From the NCBI GenBank assembly GCA_028284565.1, contig JANQRM010000533.1, positions 1 through 25,522 on the forward strand: 25,522 nt of DNA, written 5' to 3'. Under the pieces are notes generated by a model. That model did not search any database, was not told where the DNA came from, and saw only the letters and a list, made by a program, of their open reading frames with translations. Source of the stretch: Anaerolineae bacterium (GTDB taxonomy: Bacteria > Chloroflexota > Anaerolineae > Aggregatilineales > Phototrophicaceae). Below, piece after piece: positions 16,029 through 24,323 of the stretch (position 1 is its first letter; each line of letters starts with the position of its first letter). The position numbers were made by a program, and so were the translations under genes.

Positions 16029-16519
16029 GCACCGACGGCATCTTTGTATTGGCGTGCTATGGTTTGGGCGATTTGATGAATGTGATTCAGGTCATGAACG
16101 ACCCATGTTGCGAGAAGTTGTCCGAGATTGACATCGCCGAGTTCAGGGTGTTTTCCTTGGCGAGAGTAATCGGCTAGTGTGAGATTCATTGTTCGGAGGG
16201 TGTTGATATTCTGTTGACGAACCTCTGCGAATTCATCAAGGAGCTGTCTCAGTGATTTGCCTTGCGATTCGGTGAACATGGCAAAGCGGTCTACCGGGTC
16301 AAAAGGTCGTGATGCCCCGTGTTCGAGAATGATTTTAGCGCGGGGAATCCAATCAGTGTGTTCTAAGGAGACCAGATGCCCGACTACGTCGTAGGGTCTC
16401 CATGACTCGCCGCCTTCGTTGCTCGTTATCCATTCGTCTGGCAAACCACTTAACATCGTACGCAGGGTTGCGGGGGTGCGCTCTAAAATGGGAATCGCCA
16501 TCTCAAGTTTGAAATCCAT
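16001..16519 (-). CDS. DinB-fold protein (putative metal-dependent)
   Basis: 172 residues from the ATG at 16519, which has AAGGA 7 bases upstream; an ATG 15 bases earlier is less suitable. It is a four-helix bundle of DinB_2 type: RPYDVVGHLVSLEH with the first His pair, and WVVHDLNHIHQIA giving the second cluster (H..NH.H). Three such His usually hold a divalent metal. The C-terminus VGAWREYLLVL is the usual family end. Relatives include thiol transferases of the bacillithiol/mycothiol type and many of unknown role. It follows the permease gene by about 90 bases on the same strand but shows no functional link to it. Confidence 0.8.
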   Translation of the reverse strand: MDFKLEMAIPILERTPATLRTMLSGLPDEWITSNEGGESWRPYDVVGHLVSLEHTDWIPRAKIILEHGASRPFDPVDRFAMFTESQGKSLRQLLDEFAEVRQQNINTLRTMNLTLADYSRQGKHPELGDVNLGQLLATWVVHDLNHIHQIAQTIARQYKDAVGAWREYLLVL

Positions 16520-16607
16520 TATTAAATCCTTCACAGCATCAGATGGCTATGATTAAAACACCTCCTTATTGTTGTCGGTAGTTCCAACCTCCATCATAAA
16601 CTATCGA

Positions 16608-17525
16608 CTATTGCTCTAATTGCGGGTCTAAGGCATCGCGGAGTCCATCGCCGAGTAGGTAGAGGCTGAGGACGGTTATCACGATGAGTAAACCGGGTAA
16701 TATCGAGAGATGCGGTCCCTGACGGAAGTAATTTTGGGCATCCGTCAGCATGTTGCCCCAACTCGGTTCGGGCGGACGCACGCCCAAGCCCAAGAAACTG
16801 AGAGCCGCCTCGACGAGTATCAATGTGCCGATTTGAAGCATGAGGGTGGTGATGAGAATGGACAGGGTATTGGGTAAAATATGCGTGAACATAATCCGTG
16901 GAGAACTCGCGCCGATGGATTTCGCACTGAGAATGTATTCTTTCTCACGTAAGGCAAGTGTCTCCCCGCGGACGAGGCGCATAATCGGTGTCCACGACGT
17001 GATCGTGAGGACAAAAATCAACGTCGGGATGGTTGGCGATGCGACTGAGGCGATCAGGATGTAGAGGATGAGTGTGGGGATAGAATTGAGTGTGGTGATG
17101 AACCACATGATAAAGTCATCGACAAAGCCCAGCTTGCCCCCTTGATAAAATCCCGCCACCAAACCGATGCTGACACCGATGAGGGTACAGAGTAGCCCGG
17201 TAAGAAAGCCAATCATCAGAGAGATGCGTCCCCCGTAGAGCAAGCGGGTGAGCATGTCGCGTCCGAGATGGTCGGTGCCGAGCAGGTGAATCGGGTTATC
17301 CCCAGCCGTAAAAAAGCGTTTGTCTGAATCTGGTAAAGTATAGGAGACTCCGAGGACTTGTTCAAAGACGGGTGCAAGGAGAGCCAGCACAGACAAGATC
17401 ACCAAGACAGCAAGGGCGGTAAGAGTCAGGCGGTCTTGACGGACTCGTCGGAATGCGGTGTGCCAGAGGGATTCGCTGTGGCGTTTTTCGGATTTGGTTT
17501 TTAATTTGGCAACGGTAGCAGCCAT
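16608..17525 (-). CDS. ABC transporter permease, peptide/nickel type (OppC/DppC-like)
   Basis: 305 residues from the ATG at 17525, which has AGGAG 8 bases upstream and lies 10 bases after the preceding permease's stop. It has an N-terminal OppC_N-like helix, then HLLGTDHLGRDMLTRLLYGGRISL, the usual start of the family's membrane core. The EAA loop follows (EKEYILSAKSIGASSPRIMFTHILPN) and the end is EAALSFLGLGVRPPEPSWGNML. About six membrane helices are present. It should pair with the OppB-like permease and take substrate from the binding protein encoded upstream. No ATPase gene is present within the window. Confidence 0.9.
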   Translation of the reverse strand: MAATVAKLKTKSEKRHSESLWHTAFRRVRQDRLTLTALAVLVILSVLALLAPVFEQVLGVSYTLPDSDKRFFTAGDNPIHLLGTDHLGRDMLTRLLYGGRISLMIGFLTGLLCTLIGVSIGLVAGFYQGGKLGFVDDFIMWFITTLNSIPTLILYILIASVASPTIPTLIFVLTITSWTPIMRLVRGETLALREKEYILSAKSIGASSPRIMFTHILPNTLSILITTLMLQIGTLILVEAALSFLGLGVRPPEPSWGNMLTDAQNYFRQGPHLSILPGLLIVITVLSLYLLGDGLRDALDPQLEQ

Positions 17526-17535
17526 GCGTAATCTC

Positions 17536-18606
17536 CTAATCAGAAAGCCGGATGCGGGGGTCGAATACGGCGTAGAGAATGTCACTAATGAGATAGCCCA
17601 CAATGGTCATGATGGAAAAGAGCAGGACAATCGCCATGATGACGGGATAATCCGATTGGCGGACCGAATCAATCACGAGTCGTCCCATACCGGGCCACGA
17701 ATAAATGGTTTCCGTCAAGATTGCTCCGGCGAGAACACCCGTAAAAGCGGGACCAATCACGGTGGCAATCGGAATCAGGGCGTTTCGCATCCCATGAGCA
17801 AACCAGACTTTGCGTTTGGCAAGTCCTTTGGCATAGGCAGTGCGGATATAATCTTGGCTCAAGACATCGAGCAGTGCTGTCCGCATGTAACGGGAGAGGG
17901 TGGCGATGGTGAAGCTGGCTAAGGTGAAGACAGGCAGGATGAGATGTTGAACACGCTCCCAGAGAGAGTATTCTCCACTAAAAGAGAGTGGGAAGCGGTT
18001 GCCCATCGGTAACATTTGAAGCCATGAGCCGAATATCAGCAGTAAGATTAAACCCAGCCAGAAGACGGGTACGGCACTGACCAGCACGGACAAGATGCGA
18101 CTGGTTTGATCGAACCAACTGCCTCGGTAGACTGCCGATAAGACCCCGACGGGCAAGCCGATGAGTGTCCCGACGAGTAATGCCAACCAACCGAGTTCGA
18201 GTGTCGCGGGAATGCGTTCGCCAACGACTTCGAGCGTGGGTCGTTTCGATGATGCCGAGATGCCAAAGTCCCCGCGCAAAATGCCATAGTCATCGCCGGG
18301 TTTGGTGTCGATGAGGTTGCCTTCGCGGTCAAAGACCGGTTCATCAATTCCACCCCAGATTTGCACACCTGCAATTTCGATCGGGGCATTGCCTATCAAC
18401 CAGCGAATATATTGAATCGGTAAGGGGTCGCGCTCACCGGATGCAATGACCATCGCTTCACGCTGTTTGGTGGTGAGAGTCGGGTCAAAGGCGAGAGCGC
18501 GAGTAGGTCCGCCGGGGGCGAGTGCCATAATGAAGTAGGCGATGGTACTCACACCGAACAAGGTGGGGATGGCTTGGAGTACTCGTCGTAGAATGAATTT
18601 CCGCAT
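17536..18606 (-). CDS. ABC transporter permease, peptide/nickel type (OppB/DppB-like)
   Basis: 356 residues beginning MRKFILRRVLQAIPTLFGVS, the standard OppB N-terminus. The EAA loop (LSQDYIRTAYAKGLAKRKV, then NALIPI) and the ending ILYAVFDPRIRLSD are typical. Between IRWLIGN and GILRGDFGIS it carries about 35 extra residues (including QIWGGIDEPVFDREG), so it is longer than the common 305-320 residues. The extra loop falls in the first extracytoplasmic segment and could contact the binding protein. It is the middle gene of the three-gene transporter cluster. Confidence 0.9.
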   Translation of the reverse strand: MRKFILRRVLQAIPTLFGVSTIAYFIMALAPGGPTRALAFDPTLTTKQREAMVIASGERDPLPIQYIRWLIGNAPIEIAGVQIWGGIDEPVFDREGNLIDTKPGDDYGILRGDFGISASSKRPTLEVVGERIPATLELGWLALLVGTLIGLPVGVLSAVYRGSWFDQTSRILSVLVSAVPVFWLGLILLLIFGSWLQMLPMGNRFPLSFSGEYSLWERVQHLILPVFTLASFTIATLSRYMRTALLDVLSQDYIRTAYAKGLAKRKVWFAHGMRNALIPIATVIGPAFTGVLAGAILTETIYSWPGMGRLVIDSVRQSDYPVIMAIVLLFSIMTIVGYLISDILYAVFDPRIRLSD

Positions 18607-18649
18607 GGGGTTTTCCCGTGAATTGGTATTTAGTCTATAAACATCTTTT

Positions 18650-18677
18650 GTAAGGGCGGTTCGCGAACCGCCCCTAC
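18650..18677. repeat. Intergenic palindrome, TTCGCGAA centre (copy e)
   Basis: A 28-base palindrome with one mismatch (GTAAGGGCGGTTCG / CGAACCGCCCCTAC). It lies between the substrate-binding protein gene and the OppB gene. It is a sister of the copy at 1761 and could lower read-through into the permease genes. Confidence 0.75.
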
Positions 18678-18711
18678 GCTATATAAATTCAGCTAAAAGA
18701 ATAATTTTTAG

Positions 18712-18747
18712 AAAAAGGTCTGTGAACAATCGCTCATCCACAGACCT
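18712..18747 (-). terminator. Rho-independent terminator after the binding-protein gene
   Basis: On the minus strand AGGTCTGTG pairs with CACAGACCT around an 18-base-span loop, and the right arm runs straight into TTTTT. It lies 84 bases after the stop of the binding-protein gene and before the permease genes. It could make the binding protein more abundant than the permeases, the usual situation in such operons. Confidence 0.75.
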
Positions 18748-18830
18748 CATATCTTGTAGACAGCAAGGAGAGTCTTTGGAATCTCGGGAGGATTTAAACG
18801 AGATTTAGATGCTGTCTCCAGATAACTATG

Positions 18831-20618
18831 TTATTGACGTGACGATACGCGCCACGCATCCATGTTCCAATTGCCTTGGGCTGGGAAGGGATCGAACCCA
18901 TCGACAGCTTTGGTGGCGGCATAGAAGCTATTGAAGGAATACAGCCACAGGTAGGGTTGTTCTTCCCACATAATTTCTTGCACGCGCCATGCGGCTTCGA
19001 TGATGTCGTCTTCGTTACAGCCCGGTGCATTGGCAATGAACTCTGACAATTCTTCAAATTCTTCGTCATACCATGAGCCGAAGTTAAAGCCGGGGCTTTC
19101 GCTACTCACGATGTCGTTTTGTGCGCCGAAGAAGTTGCGTTGGTCTGGTGTGAAGGGGATACTTTCGCGCCAGCCAGCAACGGCGGTGTCGTAAATTTGT
19201 ACGCCAAGGTTGTCATCGTACATGGCGTTGAAGTCCATGGGTTGAACATCAACACGGACACCAATTTGCGCGAATTGTGCTTGCAACAAGACCGCCACAT
19301 CATTGCGGACATCGCCCGGATTAATCATGCCGATAACAAACTCGGTGACGGGTTCAGCATAGAGGGCATCGTCGGTTGCAATCCGTAAGCCATCGCCACC
19401 ATCCACTAAGGGATCACCGGAAGCCACGAAACCGGCTTCGTCGAGCAAGGCACGGGCAGCATCCAAGTCGAAGGGACGACGAACCAAATCAGTATTGTAG
19501 GTAAAGGCGGTTGCACCTGTCCCAGAGACCATCGCGCTACCATTGCCACTAAGCGGTCCATTGATGATTTCTTCGATGTTGATGGCGTGTTGCAGGGCTT
19601 GACGCACCCGTTTGTCACCCAAGATTGGATGGGGGGCTTGTTCGATAACATCACCATTTTCATCTAGACCATCAGCGGCTTGATTCGGATCTGCCAGATT
19701 GAGGGAGACGTAGTGCCAGAGCGTTCCCGGTGCGCCGAAGAGTTGCACATCCGAGTCTTCGAGGAGTGGCACAACTTCAGTATCGGGTTCGTGCATATAG
19801 TTGACATCATTGTCTTGTCCAGCGACGAGGCGTTCTGCCATGATGTTGTAATCTGGCACGTCAAGGTAGACAATCCCTTGTGGCAAGACTCCTGCTGTGT
19901 CTGTCGGGTCACTGTAATCGGGGTTGTGTGCGAGATAGACAGCTGTACCGGGTTCAATGCGACTGAGCATGAAGGGTCCAGCAGAAATGTCTGGGCTGAA
20001 ATCGAATTCGTGACCGATGATGGAAGTCCAATCGAAGTCTTCACCCAAGACATAGCCATAGGCATGGGCAGGAAGGGGCGAAATCAGGGCGATGTTGCTC
20101 AAGGCTTGGCAATTTGCCGATGTCATCGTGATAGCAATCGTCGAGTCGTCAACGATTTCCATGCTGGCGATGTTGGCTTTTGCGGGTCCTAAACTGCTCG
20201 ATACTTCAGTGACATCAACCTTATTCATGGCTTCAAACATAAAAAATACATCGGTCACAGAGACTGGTACACCATCGCTCCAGAAGAGATCATCGCGGAC
20301 GGTAAAGGTGTAGGTCATGCCGTCTTCGCTGATTTCCCAATCGGTGACCATCGAACCGGGGACATTGGGTTGCAGGCTGAGCGTCGCAGGGTCTAAGCCG
20401 AGGAAGTCGGGATAAATAAGCGAATACACATCCGAGCAATCCACCCCACTACAACGCAAGGGTGTAATCGGGTCAAGATTGGACGAGCCACGCTGGTTGC
20501 CCCAGACGATGATACCACCTTCACCGGGCAGAGTTTCTTGTGCATGGATCAAGCCTAATCCTAGACTCAGCAAGGTGACGATCACCAGCAACAAACGATA
20601 CTTGGAACGGTTGAACAT
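18831..20618 (-). CDS. ABC transporter substrate-binding protein, family 5
   Basis: 595 residues with AAAAGGAG 8 bases before the ATG. Residues 1-27 are a signal peptide with no lipobox Cys. The mature protein has the SBP_bac_5 signature (LVTDWEISEDGMTYTF-like MVTDWEISEDGMTYTF, then RDDLFWSDGVPVSVTDV), a DKRVRQALQHAINIEEII motif, and DLDAARALLDEAGF in the second lobe. A CSGVDC pair lies near the N-terminus. Family members carry peptides, nickel, opines or oligosaccharides; substrate cannot be told here. The protein probably sits outside the membrane, free or bound to the permeases. The HxlR-type regulator gene is divergent. A terminator separates this gene from its permeases. Confidence 0.9.
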   Translation of the reverse strand: MFNRSKYRLLLVIVTLLSLGLGLIHAQETLPGEGGIIVWGNQRGSSNLDPITPLRCSGVDCSDVYSLIYPDFLGLDPATLSLQPNVPGSMVTDWEISEDGMTYTFTVRDDLFWSDGVPVSVTDVFFMFEAMNKVDVTEVSSSLGPAKANIASMEIVDDSTIAITMTSANCQALSNIALISPLPAHAYGYVLGEDFDWTSIIGHEFDFSPDISAGPFMLSRIEPGTAVYLAHNPDYSDPTDTAGVLPQGIVYLDVPDYNIMAERLVAGQDNDVNYMHEPDTEVVPLLEDSDVQLFGAPGTLWHYVSLNLADPNQAADGLDENGDVIEQAPHPILGDKRVRQALQHAINIEEIINGPLSGNGSAMVSGTGATAFTYNTDLVRRPFDLDAARALLDEAGFVASGDPLVDGGDGLRIATDDALYAEPVTEFVIGMINPGDVRNDVAVLLQAQFAQIGVRVDVQPMDFNAMYDDNLGVQIYDTAVAGWRESIPFTPDQRNFFGAQNDIVSSESPGFNFGSWYDEEFEELSEFIANAPGCNEDDIIEAAWRVQEIMWEEQPYLWLYSFNSFYAATKAVDGFDPFPAQGNWNMDAWRVSSRQ

Positions 20619-20666
20619 AAGTTGCTCCTTTTAGGTAAAATGTAAAAAATAAATCTTGCAGTTTAA

Positions 20667-20696
20667 ATACTAAACCTGTTAATTTAACCTTGTCAA
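20667..20696 (-). promoter_or_regulatory. Sigma70-type promoter of the binding-protein gene
   Basis: On the minus strand a perfect -35 TTGACA (20696-20691) is followed after 18 bases by TAGTAT (20672-20667) as -10. Transcription would start near 20660, giving a leader of about 40 bases. Confidence 0.55.
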
Positions 20697-20767
20697 CCGT
20701 AATGGACTTATCGGTCAGTCGTACCAATTTCGGTGCGTAAAACATGGATTTATGAGAGGGATAATCA

Positions 20768-20860
20768 AGTGCCAATCTAAACCAATTGGTTCATTTTAAC
20801 CAAGCAGTTCAGTGCCAATCTTGAATTGACATGATGAGTTGGCATCAGTCCAATTGGCGC
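20768..20860. promoter_or_regulatory. Cluster of GCCAAT / CCAATTGG sites between divergent genes
   Basis: AGTGCCAATCT occurs exactly twice, at 20768 and 20811, 43 bases apart (about four helical turns). The palindrome AACCAATTGGTT is at 20780-20791, CCAATTGG recurs at 20850-20857, and TTGGCA is at 20839. So two direct and two inverted GCCAAT-like half-sites occupy under 100 bases. They lie upstream of the binding-protein promoter and of the HxlR promoter, a natural place for binding by the HxlR regulator. The rest of this 420-base gap shows AT-rich sequence with the two promoters. Confidence 0.5.
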
Positions 20861-21002
20861 ATGATTGTAATGAATTTTAAGGTTCTTTAGAGTTCATAAA
20901 TAATTTTTAAGACGAATTGAAGACCATTATTCAAGTTGGTCTTATTTACCCATTTTTTGGGTTATTGCGGGGCAAGAAAATGGTCATATTTTACGAAGAT
21001 GA

Positions 21003-21038
21003 TTGTCGTATCCAATAGAGACCGTTATACTGTGCTTA
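21003..21038 (+). promoter_or_regulatory. Promoter of the HxlR-type gene, apparently leaderless
   Basis: TTGTCG (21003-21008), a 17-base spacer and TATACT (21026-21031) place transcription start at about 21038, the A of the chosen ATG. No Shine-Dalgarno precedes that ATG. This suggests a leaderless mRNA. Confidence 0.5.
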
Positions 21039-21715
21039 TGTCGAAAAAACGTAGCTACAAACAGTTCTGTCCAATGTCGTATAGCCTTGATGCGATTGGG
21101 GATCGTTGGGTGATTATGATTATTCGGGAGTTGCTGTTTGGACCGCGACGCTTTACCGACATTAAACGTGGCTTGCCCAACCTCGCAACGAATTTGTTGG
21201 CACAACGCTTGAAAGATTTAGAAGCGGATGGCTTCATCCAGCAACGTGAAATCCCCCCGCCTGTTGCCACGCATGTCTATGAATTAACACCTTATGGCAA
21301 GAGTGTGGAGACGGTGATACATGCGCTCTACTTTTGGGGATTGCACCGCATGGTCGAGGGTGATTTCCAGAGTGACAACGTGAGTTTCGTCTGTTCGATA
21401 TACTCCATGACACAACTCTTTAAGACTGATGTGAAGATTCGGAAATCGATACGCGTCCAAGTCCATGCCGATGGCGAGATTCTCCACGCTTGTTTGGAGT
21501 CGGGCAAGATTGAAGGTGGGATTGGTGCGATACCCGACCCTGATTTGGTCTTTGAGACCACGCCCAAGATGTTTTTGAAGTTGATGGCAATTCCTAATTG
21601 TGATGTCCAGCTTCTTGCGGATGGGTCAGTGACACTACATAAAGGCGACGAAAAACTTTTCGCTCGTTTTGCCTCTTACTTTGCCATACCTGAAACGCCT
21701 GTGCCTGTGAGATAA
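21038..21715 (+). CDS. HxlR-family regulator with SCP2-like C-terminal domain
   Basis: 226 residues. I chose the ATG at 21038, not upstream 20936 or 20999, because protein homology begins there and the promoter -10 lies 7 bases ahead. Residues 8-110 are an HxlR winged helix: a single Cys in QFCPMSYSLDAIGDRW (C11), IIRELLFGPRRFTDI, LPNLATNLLAQRLKDLE, then TPYGKSV. The C-terminal 110 residues resemble the SCP2/sterol carrier fold found in some larger HxlR proteins, which may sense a small hydrophobic ligand. C11 is where redox or aldehyde-sensing family members react. The gene is divergent from the family-5 transporter and probably regulates it and itself. Confidence 0.85.
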   Translation: MSKKRSYKQFCPMSYSLDAIGDRWVIMIIRELLFGPRRFTDIKRGLPNLATNLLAQRLKDLEADGFIQQREIPPPVATHVYELTPYGKSVETVIHALYFWGLHRMVEGDFQSDNVSFVCSIYSMTQLFKTDVKIRKSIRVQVHADGEILHACLESGKIEGGIGAIPDPDLVFETTPKMFLKLMAIPNCDVQLLADGSVTLHKGDEKLFARFASYFAIPETPVPVR

Positions 21716-21740
21716 AATCCTACAATAACACTGATGAAAT

Positions 21741-21790
21741 GTAGGGGCGTACAGCTGTCGCGCGTAGACACAGCGATTCTACGCCCCTGT
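21741..21790. repeat. Intergenic palindrome with expanded centre (copy f)
   Basis: Outer arms GTAGGGGCGTA and TACGCCCCTGTA match the family, but the centre is enlarged to about 28 bases and includes ACAGCTGT plus CTGTC...GACACAG pairing. It lies between the convergent ends of the HxlR gene and the capsid gene. It could arise by partial duplication of the centre. Confidence 0.6.
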
Positions 21791-21824
21791 ACTATCTAAG
21801 ACTACATTGTGTTATTCAACGAGC

Positions 21825-23564
21825 TTACACGGCGATGTTGTAGACTGCGCTGGCGACATCGGCATCGAAGTTGGCGAAGCCCAGACGCACGGTGGCTGTC
21901 AATTGATAGCTGTCATAGTAAGGCAAGTAATCGACACTCACGGCGATACGACGACGATAGCCCACGAACCAGCCGGGACGATAGACACAGACCGCTTGTC
22001 CGCGATCATTCGTGCCACCACCGATTTTCCCATCGGCTTCAGTCAGAGGCATTTCAGCAGACACAAACACAGGGATGCCATCTACGAAACCGATTTGTCC
22101 GGTTTGGGCTGTTGCTAACGACCCTGCTTTGTCCATTGTCAGGAACTCATCAAGCGCGAGTAAGGCGGCATAAGTCCCGCCATCGACAATCCATGCCAAA
22201 TCGTTAGGACGTGCGCTATAACGACTCTCCATCGTAAAGCGTGCCGCACGCAGTTTGGCTAAGGTGGGTGCGACGTTGCCCATATCCACCCCATTGGCTG
22301 TCGTAGTGACGATTGGCAGATGACGCAAGCCATCCATCGCCAGATACTTCGCAGTGGATGAGGGAGTGGCGTGATCGCTGTTGATATTGCCTGTCGCTGT
22401 CGCGGTGGTATCCCCATTCAGCAGAACATGGTCGATGGAATCCGCAATCGCACGCACGGCTTGTTCCCGATAGAGATTCAGCACGGGGACGATGGCATCT
22501 TCCACCAATTCGGAACTGAAGCCCACACGCAATGCCAGCTTTTTGGCGGACAATTGCACCTTGCCCGACGCGACCTTGCTATCGGGGATGGGATTGCCCG
22601 AACCCAGCGAGAGTTGCGATTCGTCGGTGCTTTCTGGCACGAAGTAGACGGTGGGGTCTGCGCCTTCGATGGGCAGATTGAAGGGGTTGCTGGGCATTTC
22701 GATGCTACGGAATAGGGGCAGAATCACATTGTCTTGACGCGCTTTCTGCCAGATTTGTGCGCTCCACAATTCGGGAACCCATTCATCCCCAAAGCCTGTT
22801 TGCGTGGAATAACTCAGTTCATCGGCTTTGATGCCAGAGAGTTTCGATTGATTGACTTTGTGTGCGAGGGCGTTGGCATAGCGTTGGGATACGCCGTGAA
22901 AGCTCTTTGCCGAGCGCATCAGCATGTAGCCGTGAATCATATCCATTGCATCGAGTGTGTCGAATTCGCTGGATACTTGGATGTCGGCGGTTTTGAGCGC
23001 GTCTTGGGGTTCGGCGATAGGGAGGCGTTTAGTCGGTGTTTGTTCGATTTCCATTGATTCTCCTTCTGTGATTTCGAGTTTGTCGGTATCTAAACCCAAC
23101 GTTTGATAAGCGGACTTGATAGTCTGCACATCGGTACGGCGAGGTTCGGCTGGTGCAGGTGTCAGACTGCCTTCGACGAGGGGCCAGCGTTTGATAAAGC
23201 CATCGTCCAGCACCTCGACCAAGTGTGGGAGACTGCCGGATGACCAACTGAGGATGCCCTTTTGAATCAATCGGCGCACGGCATGGACATAACGCTGACG
23301 CATATCCAATTGTGCCTCTGCCCAGATTCCGATGTCATCCACACGCAGGCTATCAATCTCCCCGATGACGGCGGCTTTGAGTTCTCCGTCCAGCCCATGA
23401 TGGTAGAGGACAGGGCGACGGTCATACCACGTCAAGCCCAGCTCGGTGTCGGGCGTGAAGTATTCGCCCTGTAAGTCGCGTTGGTCGGCACTGCCCCAAA
23501 CAATCAAGTACCCGCCAATGCGTCCTTCTTCGGCGTTCAGCGTTTTTACGGCTGTGTTGTGCAT
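21825..23564 (-). CDS. Fused prohead protease-major capsid protein (HK97 type)
   Basis: 579 residues from the ATG at 23564, which has GGAGG 5 bases upstream; the in-frame GTG at 23570 overlaps that site. Residues 1-145 are an HK97 prohead protease domain: GGYLIVWGS, YHHG (H55/H56), KGILSWSSGSLPH with S108 in the catalytic Ser position, and LVEGSLTPAPAEP with E131, so a His-Ser-Glu triad appears intact. A linker (about 146-195) follows. Residues about 200-579 match HK97-fold capsid proteins: VPELWSAQIWQKARQDNVILPLFRSIE, LSAKKLALRVGFSSELVEDA, a helix with DHVLLNGD, and a closing strand region. The two are usually separate genes; fusion is known in some phages. No portal, terminase or scaffolding gene is adjacent. 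Confidence 0.85.
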   Translation of the reverse strand: MHNTAVKTLNAEEGRIGGYLIVWGSADQRDLQGEYFTPDTELGLTWYDRRPVLYHHGLDGELKAAVIGEIDSLRVDDIGIWAEAQLDMRQRYVHAVRRLIQKGILSWSSGSLPHLVEVLDDGFIKRWPLVEGSLTPAPAEPRRTDVQTIKSAYQTLGLDTDKLEITEGESMEIEQTPTKRLPIAEPQDALKTADIQVSSEFDTLDAMDMIHGYMLMRSAKSFHGVSQRYANALAHKVNQSKLSGIKADELSYSTQTGFGDEWVPELWSAQIWQKARQDNVILPLFRSIEMPSNPFNLPIEGADPTVYFVPESTDESQLSLGSGNPIPDSKVASGKVQLSAKKLALRVGFSSELVEDAIVPVLNLYREQAVRAIADSIDHVLLNGDTTATATGNINSDHATPSSTAKYLAMDGLRHLPIVTTTANGVDMGNVAPTLAKLRAARFTMESRYSARPNDLAWIVDGGTYAALLALDEFLTMDKAGSLATAQTGQIGFVDGIPVFVSAEMPLTEADGKIGGGTNDRGQAVCVYRPGWFVGYRRRIAVSVDYLPYYDSYQLTATVRLGFANFDADVASAVYNIAV

Positions 23565-23574
23565 CTGCACCTCC

Positions 23575-23670
23575 TATATTGAGTTATTGGTTTTTAGTTG
23601 TTGGTGATTCGTGAGGGGGAATTTTCCAATAAAACAGGGGATAACAAGAAAACGAGTTTGTAGTAGGTGA
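23575..23670. other. Spacer with TTATTGGTTTTTAGTTGTTGGTG tract (partial low complexity)
   Basis: A T/G-rich stretch (TTGGTTTTTAG, TTGTTGGTG) of a type often seen between genes in this phylum. No gene, hairpin or promoter can be supported in it. Confidence 0.3.
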
Positions 23671-24198
23671 TTAAGCGAAGAGGTCGCCAGAACGAATAGC
23701 TTTGATGTAACCAGAGGTTGTTGTGCTAAAGTCGATGTTGATTTCGAGATAGGGGTCGTCAGATACCCATGCAGATGGCAAGCGGACTTTGTTATGTCGG
23801 ATGTGCGTGAGATTGTGGTCATTGAGAAAACCACGCAGGGCATCGCGTGTGATGAGGTGCTGATTGATGAAATTCATCCACTGGTCATTTTGAAAGGGTT
23901 TGGGCAGTGGATATCGTGGATACTGTTGCGGAAGTAACATGAACTGTCTGAGTTGGGTGCGCTGAAATATCGATCCGAGACTACCGTAATATAAACTCGG
24001 AAACACGTTGGGTTGGTCGGTTTCTATTTGCCAGAGTTGCGGTTTTTGGTCACGTAATTCTTCGATGGATTGGATATTAATGGGCAGACCGAAATAATCC
24101 AGCACCTCATCGACAGTCATGCCAAGTTCCAGCTTGCCGAGCTTGCCAGTTCTTAGAAATGTTACCAACGGTTCAAGGTCAGATAAATTGATGTCCAT
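23671..24198 (-). CDS. Unknown protein with LGMTVDEVLDYFGLP motif
   Basis: 175 residues, soluble. Residues about 15-40 read GKLGKLELGMTVDEVLDYFG, a pattern I associate with small SUKH/immunity-like and phage-neighbour proteins of unknown role. The middle is rich in aromatics and Gln. The start ATG at 24198 has only a weak GAGA 13 bases ahead. It lies upstream of the capsid fusion on the same strand with a 106-base gap, so the two could share a transcript. Function cannot be assigned. Confidence 0.5.
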   Translation of the reverse strand: MDINLSDLEPLVTFLRTGKLGKLELGMTVDEVLDYFGLPINIQSIEELRDQKPQLWQIETDQPNVFPSLYYGSLGSIFQRTQLRQFMLLPQQYPRYPLPKPFQNDQWMNFINQHLITRDALRGFLNDHNLTHIRHNKVRLPSAWVSDDPYLEINIDFSTTTSGYIKAIRSGDLFA

Positions 24199-24323
24199 AT
24201 GATTGATTTATCTCGATTCTCTAGCTCTATCAATCAGTCTATCATACGCAAAACCCTTACTTTGCTTTGCTACAAATCTGATGTCTAATAGCTGAAATCT
24301 GTTTTCTACTTGGAGTCTTGTTT

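Noticed and set aside
17458..17922. 154-codon open frame across the OppC/OppB junction
   Set aside because: Both permeases on the opposite strand are certain, and the frame has no family features.
19680..20192. 170-codon open frame opposite the binding-protein gene
   Set aside because: Antisense to a family-5 binding protein with clear motifs; no ribosome binding site.
23671..24198. Phage scaffold or capsid-cargo protein beside the capsid fusion
   Set aside because: Position alone suggests it; no scaffold features or targeting peptide can be seen, so it was left as unknown.
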